NCBI GenBank assembly: GCA_964019135.1
Contig: OZ025257.1
Coordinates: 27,140,352-27,204,351 of the forward strand
Length of the DNA stretch: 64,000 nucleotides
Direction of reading: 5' to 3'
DNA from: Arenicola marina
Lineage: Eukaryota; Annelida; Polychaeta; Arenicolidae
Each line of letters opens with the position of its first letter. Within the stretch, counting starts at the first letter, position 1. Made by a program: the position numbers and the translations under genes. The notes beneath the pieces were generated by a model. It was not told the origin of the DNA. It did not search any database and worked only from the letters and a program-made list of their open reading frames with translations. This document shows positions 46,501-55,500 of this stretch, one piece after another.

Positions 46501-49500
46501 GTTTTGTGAAGCTATATTTCTTAAATATTTTTAATCATGGCGCTAGGTCTTCCGCAATATACCCACCCCTCGGCGCCTGGCTTTTGCGCAGGTAGTCTGG
46601 TTGCCAGTCTCTCTCTTTGCGTAACATACACGTCACGCCTACGTCACAGATAGTCAGGATACCAGTGTGCGCAGAGATTCTAAACTCGTTCCGAACACGT
46701 GCTTCGTTTGTTTGTCCCCAAAATGAGTAAACCGGAAGTCTAAGCGAACGAGACTTTATAGCCCTATAGGTCGTGCGTAGAAAAGTATATACCGTCAAGT
46801 AGTGCCTAAAATATGATCGTATATCAGGGTTATATGGTTACTGGTTACTTCTTTCTTTGTATATATTGTTTCTTTTATTAATGTTTGGCCAGATTACTGC
46901 CTGTGGCATTAATCTGTGGCATATTTCATCATGGTTGCGGACGTTACGGGTGCGTGGTTCGGTCGACCTCATCACAGGCTGATTTGCTAGGTGTTTAATT
47001 TTCGGCGGGTCGCGCTAGGGGGGGTGTCATACTATGGGCTGTAGCTAAAAATATCGCACGTGAACCTATGTTCTGTTTGTTGTTAAAATAAAGTTGGATA
47101 CTTTCTCTATAATTTCCTATGGCCCATATAGTCAAACATGGTTACCGATTTTTTTCTAGCATGGGGTTGAAAATTTGGGTTTTTGCATTACTTAACCTGG
47201 GGATGGTTTCTATTGGTGTGTGACCTTTACCGCTGCATTTCATATTTGGTCATTCTTCACCAGCGGCTTTCGCCAGGTGGCGTTTCGCTTATTGCGTGTC
47301 AATGGCTGCGTGTATGAAGCGCCACCAAGCGAATGGTGCGGTTTTAACGACATGCACGCATGCGCAGTTTCTCCACTGGGTGCGAAAGGCGGCGGACAGA
47401 ACTGAGTTGTCCGCTGCTTCGAAAAATCAACAGACGATATCGTCGTAATCACGGAGACTTCAACCAAAATAACAAGATCAGTTGTAAGATGCATACTTTT
47501 AGAAACTATTGCCATACCCCAAAAAGTTCTCGCCATCAGCACCGCTTCTCGCCACGCGTGTTTGTAAAATGCCGTACAGGATTTGATAGACTGGACATGT
47601 GGCGTTGTTTCCCACATGGGGCTAGCCCCAACCCAACCAAATAGCACACTCGAATCATTCTTCTAACCATTGACGTCACCTTAACGTGTTAAGATCCTCA
47701 TGCGAACCCGTACGTCAACAAAGATGTAGAAGGTAGTTTATAGCTACATGGCTATTCAACCCGTACGTCAACAGAGATGTAGAAGGTAGTTTATAGCTAC
47801 ATGGCTATTCAACCCGTGCGTAAGTAATTATTAATCTACATCCTACAGCTACATCTCCGATGACTTTCTAACTAGCTTAAAGCTGCCGATACAGCAATGG
47901 TTCCCACGCGAAACAATTGAATGGAAGCTATGCGAGTGAGTCGTCATTGCATAGGTTCAGATTATACAACATTTAATAAAATTAAAAGGACACGTTGGCA
48001 CACAAACCCATTTACCTGATTGACGCGTCGCGTGTAAGAAAGAGTGGCTTTCTTGCGTACTACGTCATACAATTCAAACATCGCAGTCGTTTTTACCCCC
48101 TTTAAAGAAAGACGAGGACAGATATATCGTAACGCGTGCATTTCGTAACGGGGTAAAACTTGTTTCAAACGTAGCTTCAACAAGAGTTGTACTGTCTCCA
48201 CGCCGTCGCGTGTCATTGCCCGCCCCCCCCCCCCCCCCCAACCCCACCAGCGATGTGTACAGCGTCCGCCAGGTCCGCTTTTGAGAAAACGAGTGTGTGG
48301 TTTACCGAGAATCACCGGTAGACTGAGGAGTCCCCCAAATATCATTGTTTGTCAACTTAAGACGAGCATCCGCCTGACTGAGGGGTCTTCCTGGTGCTTC
48401 CCACCCAGCCAGGCGTGTGGCCGATCCAACGGGGGAGGGGAAGGGGTCCACGGGGGGTCACCCTCGCCCGCCTCTTCTTCACGGGTTTGAATGTGTAGTT
48501 TGTGCGTCTCCCTGTTTGATGTGGACCCAAGGTGTGGACTCGTCTCCCGCTTAGGTGCCCCCCCCCCCGCCCCCAGGACACTAAACATAAACATGCAAAA
48601 TAAACCAACAATCTAATTTAACAATCCTAACAATAGTGCCAGGTTTCTCTTAATTGAGCACTCCAATCAACAACGAATTCGACTACACGTCTGGACGTTC
48701 AATGAATGTTGGATAACACAGAGACGTTAGACAGGTCCAAGCGGCAATAATTAACATAAGGCTCCACATGCCCTTAAACAGGATCGTGACCGGGCGCTAT
48801 CTGCAGAAATCCAGATCAACGGTAAAAAAAAGAAAAACACATTTATCATTATGGAATAATCGCCATGTTAATAATTATTCCCTCGGCGACGCGACCATCT
48901 CGAGCCAGAAGAGCCAGGCCCGCCATTTTTAGCCCCGCTATGCCTTAAAGCGGCGTGACCGTGCGGCTGGCGTCAGACCCGCCCGACAGCCGCAAGTGAT
49001 GGGAGATCAATGGCCCCTAATAAAGTGGCGCCCTCTGTTAAAGAGCGAGCGGCCCCGCAGGGGGCGCTGCTAAATACGAGCCCCATGGAGAGTGGCTGCC
49101 ATTGAGAAAGCTATGACGTTGTTCCAATCGCCTGTTAATTAATGTAGGGGGGCGTAACACACCAAAGTTAGCCATGATTGCATGTTTACGGGGCAAGAAG
49201 AAGACGAAAACTGCTCCTGCGGAAGCTATTTCACACTCAGCGGGCGAAATTAAGGCGAGATTTAGGCGATATCTGGAGGATATTTGCACGATACGATAGT
49301 CGGGGGCGGGGAGGAGTAAGGGGTTAAACGTTTTCTTTGTCGATGTTGGGGCACAGGGTATACGGGAATATTTCTCCCATTCGTTCTTTGATTAATTAGA
49401 AAATCGCCCATCAAATGGCCCGTTTAACACGTCACTGGTTAAGAGCTTCCCCGTCTTGGAAAGGTCATCGTCGGTAGATTGGAAAAAGTTATAGCTATCC

Positions 49501-52500
49501 CTCGTACTATTAATAGGAAGACCCGAGGACATGGCACCAGTCCGCCCCACCCCAAACACCCTAATCGGCATGGCCACCCTCAGCCCCCACCCCACCCCAA
49601 CACCCTCATCGTCCTGTCTACCCCCAGCCCCCGCAACCACCCCAGTACCCTCATCGCAATGTTCACCCCCCCCCCCCAAGTCCACCACAGCACCCTCTCC
49701 GCTCTGTCTGCCCCCAGCCCACACCACACTCACCCCGCACCACCCCGACACTCTCATCCGTCCTATTCACTCTCAGCCCGCACACAACCCCCGCACCCAA
49801 AATACAAACCACCCTCATCGCCAAACCACCCCCGTACCCTTCTCCCGCTGCCCACCCCAGCTTAGACACCACCCCAACACCCTCATCGCCCAGCCCGCCC
49901 TGCACAACAACACCACCCCGTGCCCCCACCCCCACCCCCCACGCCAACCCCCGCCTAACGTATTACCTCCGTTCGTATGCACACTGGTGGCATTGAAAGC
50001 CATTGGTGGCGGAGGATGTTTGGCGAGAGGCGGGGACCCCCGGGCACCCTAGCCGCAGCCTCCCGCCCCCACTTAACCCGCGGGTCCCATTGAACAGCTT
50101 CCGCCCCGATCTCCATTCATTGACCTGGCGGCTCCCGCCTCAGTCCCCCCCCCCCCCCAATTCCCCTCAGCCCCTACCCCTACCCCCTCTTATCAGACAG
50201 GTTGATGTCTGGATTTGTCATTTGTCCCACACCGGGTACATTGACCCGAACAGCATGAGGCAAGCACCCCCCACCCCAATATTCCTCTTTTATGACGGTG
50301 GTCAGCCTCTTTACCACGAACGGGCCACGAGTGGCAGAGCTACCTCCACCCCCCCCCCCCCTTCGTCCCTCCCACCCCCAGCCCAGCCGCCCCCATGCCG
50401 CTGATCGCGACGTGGGCGGTACGGGGTGACAACCTGATCATTGCCACCGGTAGTACCCGAAGAAAAAGCGCGTCCACACCTTGCATAACGACAGTGTGGC
50501 TTACCACCACCAGGGGACGTTGTCGGCGACATACGGGCACTCTCAGCGACCCTATATTCTTTTCTTTTTTTCCACAATTTGTCAGTTCAAATAAAAATGC
50601 ATACATGCGAAGAATAGCCAGACATACAAATATAGGGGCCATATTTCATTCTGCTAACAGTTATATGATATGTACTTTGCGAACAGGAAATCGCACACAG
50701 CCCGCATAACATCCATAAAGTGTCAATGAGTGTGCTGTAAAACGTAGAATGTGCCCAGATATTGAAGAAAAAACTCGAGAGAGACGGGCATGAAATGACT
50801 AAATTAGGAGTGCGCAGTAGTATAAATGTGATGCAGACGTGGCATGATCTCGCGTTCTAACGATTTCCCAAACAAATCAAAGCCATTTCATTCCACAAAG
50901 GGTAGAAATACATTCATTTCAATGAAGTACTGTAGTAGATATCAAATCTGTCGCCCGTACATTGTATATGTGTGTCAGTTGAGTAACGCCTATAATTTCG
51001 TTCCTTCGCACTTTACGCTATACACCATGATTTATGGTACGCGGACAAAAGCCTGGGCATTTTCATTCAGATGATATCAAAACATGGACCGTTTGAAAAG
51101 CTCGCGGCTGGGGCCTGACGTCATTCTTGGACTGAGCGGGTGAACCCCCATCAGCGCCCTGAATATCGGACACCAACAGACCGGGTAGACACGGGATGGG
51201 GGGGGGGGGTCTAGCGTTTAGCCACGTGTTTGACCCGCGCGTCCAACTGACGTGTTTCGTTCGCTGATCGTAATGTTATCATTACGTCTTATTGGCATGT
51301 TTTGTCCACAGATCTTATTGTTACCATTACGTCTTATTGGCTTGTTCTGTCCACATATCTTATTGTTACCATTACGTCTTATTGGCTTGTTCTGTCCACA
51401 TATCTTATTGTTACCATTACGTCTTATTGGCTTGTTCTGTCCACATATCTTATTGTTACCATTACGTCTTATTGGCATGTTGTGTCCACAGATCTTATTG
51501 TTATCATTACGTCTTATTGGCTTGTTCTGTCCACATATCTTATTGTTATCATTACGTCTTAATGGCATGTTTTGTCCACAGATCTTATTGTTATCATTAC
51601 GTCTTATTGGCTTGTTCTGTCCACATATCTTATTGTTATCATTACGTCTTATTGGCATGTTTTGTCCACAGATCTTATTGTTATCATTAGGTCTTATTGG
51701 CTTGTTTGTCCACAGATCTTATTGTTATCATTACGTCTTAGTGGCCTGTTTTGTCTACAGATCTTATTGTTATCATTACGTCTTATTGGCTTGTTCTGTC
51801 CACAGATCTTATTGTTATCATTACGTCATATGCACGTGTTTTGTCCACAGATCTTATTGTTATCATTAGGTCTTATTGGCATGTTTTGTCCACAGATCCT
51901 ATTGTTATTATTACGTCTGATGAACGGGTTTCGCTCCCAAATCTTAGTGTTATGTTGACTGTCGTTATGATTTATTACACTAACGCGTCTCCATGACAGT
52001 CTTCTGTTGATGCGTTTTCTTGACGAGTTTCGTTTGTACGTTATTATGACGCTCCGACCACTGGTCAAATTGACGTGTTTCGCTTCTATTTACGCATTTT
52101 ATGGACGGGCACCGACTTGAATAATATCACCCAGTTATTTTATAGACTCATCACTCAAATTTAGAGTGTCCTCCATCGTCCGGGTAAAGGGCCTGGTAAG
52201 CAGTGAGCCACAGCCACTGAAGGTAATTAGTTCCCTCCATTCGCTGACAGCGTAAGAGTTCCACTCCGGATTGTTGAGGTCCACAAACTAACGTCCAGCT
52301 CATATTTCTCTCCAGTGTTTACCCACTTACATTCCCAAATTATAATGGCCAAATACAAGGAAGGAATAGAGAGGATATTTATAACGAAAAAGATACCCAT
52401 ATAGAGCGGACCGTTTTGATGAAAAAGATACCCTTATGGAGCGGACATTTTTGGTGAAAAAGGTACCCATATAGAGCGGATATTTGAAAACTTGCGACGG

Positions 52501-55500
52501 GGGGGTGCGGGCTCTGAAAATGTACTTTCATAGAGCGGGTTGCCGCGAACAATACCCCATCCGTGCGGATTTTGGCGGTGATTTTTACCGCCCCCCTTTT
52601 TAACCGCCAAACCCAGCAATGTATTAAGTACCCCCCCCCCCCCCCCCCGGTTTACAACGCAGTTTCTTAATCTTTCTGCTGATGGATTTACTGTGACGCA
52701 GTCGTTAACCTGGCTTCGCGGCTACGCCTTGTAAGTACATAAGCTTACCAGTTGCTAGGATTGAATGTCAAGCGAATCACGCTGGGTGGCCCTACCAGCC
52801 ACACACACTGTAAACAACGTGATCCTATAGTCTTATCTAACGTCATAGCAATTGATACATTGAATCTCCTTTGATACTTTTGAGGCCAGGCCAACGTCCA
52901 CTTGAGAACGAACGCTCCTCACAAGCCGACCTGATTACATGAATTAGTTTTAAACATAGATAGCGAATGATTAGCTGTAGACTATCAATCTTTCGCCTTT
53001 GCCGGCCACAAACAGTGACCCGTAATTTTGACTGGCGCATTTGACCCACTTGTCTTATTAACACGGCCCCCATTTTTCATTCACGTGTTTAACCCTCGTG
53101 TTTCGCCTGCTTGTCTTATCGACGTGTTTCACCAGCCCCTTACGTGTTTCGCCCACGTTTTATATTTACGTGTTTGGCCCACGTGTTATATTTACGTGCT
53201 TGGCCCGTGTCTATTAGCGTATTGTGCCCACGTGTTTTATTTAGGCGTTTCACCCACGTCTTATTGACGCGTTTCACCCACGTCTTATTGACGCGTTTCA
53301 CCTACGTCTTATTGACGTGTTTCGCTCACGTGTTTTATCGACGTGTTTCGCTCACGTGTTTTATCGACGTGTTTCGCCCACGTGTTTTATCGACGTGTTT
53401 CGCCCACGTGTTTTTATCGACGTGTTTCGCCCACGTGTTTTATCGACGTGTTTTGCCACGTGTCACCCACGCCTCTCCTCGACGTGTCTCGGCCAGGTGG
53501 CCCGGGGCCTCTTCACAGCGGTTGCTTATATCGATCCACGCATCAGTCGCAGGATATCAGCGGTCGCTAATTCAAAAGATCAAAGCTCCATCCATACCTC
53601 GGATCAGGAAAGCCATCCCCAGCCGTCGGAGCCAGGCGCCACTGAGGGTTCAGGTACGGGGTGGGGGTTAGGGGGGGGGGGAGGGATTTGGGAGCAACGG
53701 ACCCATCAATGTCCGGTCGCACCCCACAGTGACGTCACACGGTGTCCGGGACAGCATAGACATCGAACATCATTTTTATTGGATTGGATCAGTTTATTGC
53801 ACAGAACCTGCTCGATATCATACATAAAGACCGCGACTCCAACAAACACACCCAACTGATGTGTGTACGCTACCGGAGAACTAGTTACTCTCAGTTCATG
53901 GAGGAGCTTGGTCAAGTTCGGAGAGCTAGTTGCTCAGTCGTGAGGGCAGTTTGTTTTGTTCAGTGCGGAGGGCTGTTTGTTCAGTTCGGAGAGCAGTTTG
54001 CTCAGACCAGAGAGCAGTTTGCTCAGTTCGGAGAGCAGTTTGCTCAGTCCGGAGAGCAGTTTGCTCAGACCGGAGAGCAGTTTGCTCAGACCGGAGAGCA
54101 GTTTGCGCAGACCGGAGGGCAATTTGCTCAGTCAGGAGAGCAGTTTGCTCAGTCCGGAGAGCAGTTTGCTCAGACCGGAGAGCAGTTTGCTCAGACCGGA
54201 GAGCAGTTTGCTCAGTCCGGAGAGCAGTTTGCTCAGTCCGGAGAGCAGTTTGCTCAGACCGGAGAGCAGTTTGCTCAGACCGGAGAGCAGTTTGCTCAGT
54301 CCGGAGAGCAGTTTGCTCAGTCCGGAGAGCAGTTTGCTCAGACCGGAGAGCAGTTTGCTCAGACCGGAGAGCAGTTTGCTCAGTTCGGAGAGCAGTTTGC
54401 TCAGACCAGAGAGCAGTTTGCTCAGTTCGGAGAGCAGTTTGCTCAGTCCGGAGAGCAGTTTGCTCAGACCGGAGAGCAGTTTGCTCAGTCCGGAGAGCAG
54501 TTTGCTCAGACCGGAGAGCAGTTTGCTCAGACCGGAGAGCAGTTTGCTCAGACCGGAGAGCAGTTTGCTCAGACCGGAAAGCAGTTTGCTCAGTCGGGAG
54601 AGCAGTTTGCTCAGACCGGAGAGCAGTTTTCTCAGACTGGAGAGCAGTTTGTTCAGTTTGTAAAGCAGTTTGCTTAGTCCGGAGCGGTTTGTTCAGTCCG
54701 GATGGCAGTTTGCTCCTACGGAGAGCAGTTTGTTCAGTTCGGAGAGCAGTTTCCTCAGTCGGGAGCAGTTTCCTCAGTCCGGAGAGCAGTTTGCTCAGTT
54801 GGAAGAGCAGTTTGCTCAGACCGGAGGGCAGTATGCTCAGACCGGAGAGCAGTTTGCTCAGTCCGGAGAGCAGTTTGCTCAGACCGGAGAGCAGTTTGCT
54901 CAGTCGGAAGAGCAGTTTGCTCAGACCGGAGAGCAGCTTGCTCAGTCCGGAGAGCAGTTTGCTCAGACCGGAGAGCAGTTTGCTCAGACCGGAGAGCAGT
55001 TTGCTCAGACCGGAGAGCAGTTTGCTCAGACCGGAGAGCAGTTTGCTCAGTCCGGATTGCAGTTTGCTCAGACCGGAGAGCAGTTTGCTCAGACCGGAGA
55101 GCAGTTTGCTCAGACCGGAGAGCAGTTTGCTCAGACCGGAGAGCAGTTTGCTCAGACCGGAAAGCAGTTTGCTCAGTCGGGAGAGCAGTTTGCTCAGACC
55201 GGAGAGCAGTTTTCTCAAACTGGAGAGCAGTTTGTTCAGTTTGTAAAGCAGTTTGCTTAGTCCGGAGCGGTTTGTTCAGTCCGGATGGCAGTTTGCTCCT
55301 ACGGAGAGCAGTTTGTTCAGTTCGGAGAGCAGTTTCCTCAGTCGGGAGCAGTTTCCTCAGTCCGGAGAGCAGTTTGCTCAGTCAGAAGAGCAGTTTGCTC
55401 AGACCGGAGGGCAGTATGCTCAGACCGGAGAGCAGTTTGCTCAGTCCGGAGAGCAGTTTGCTCAGACCGGAGAGCAGTTTGCTCAGTCGGAAGAGCAGTT

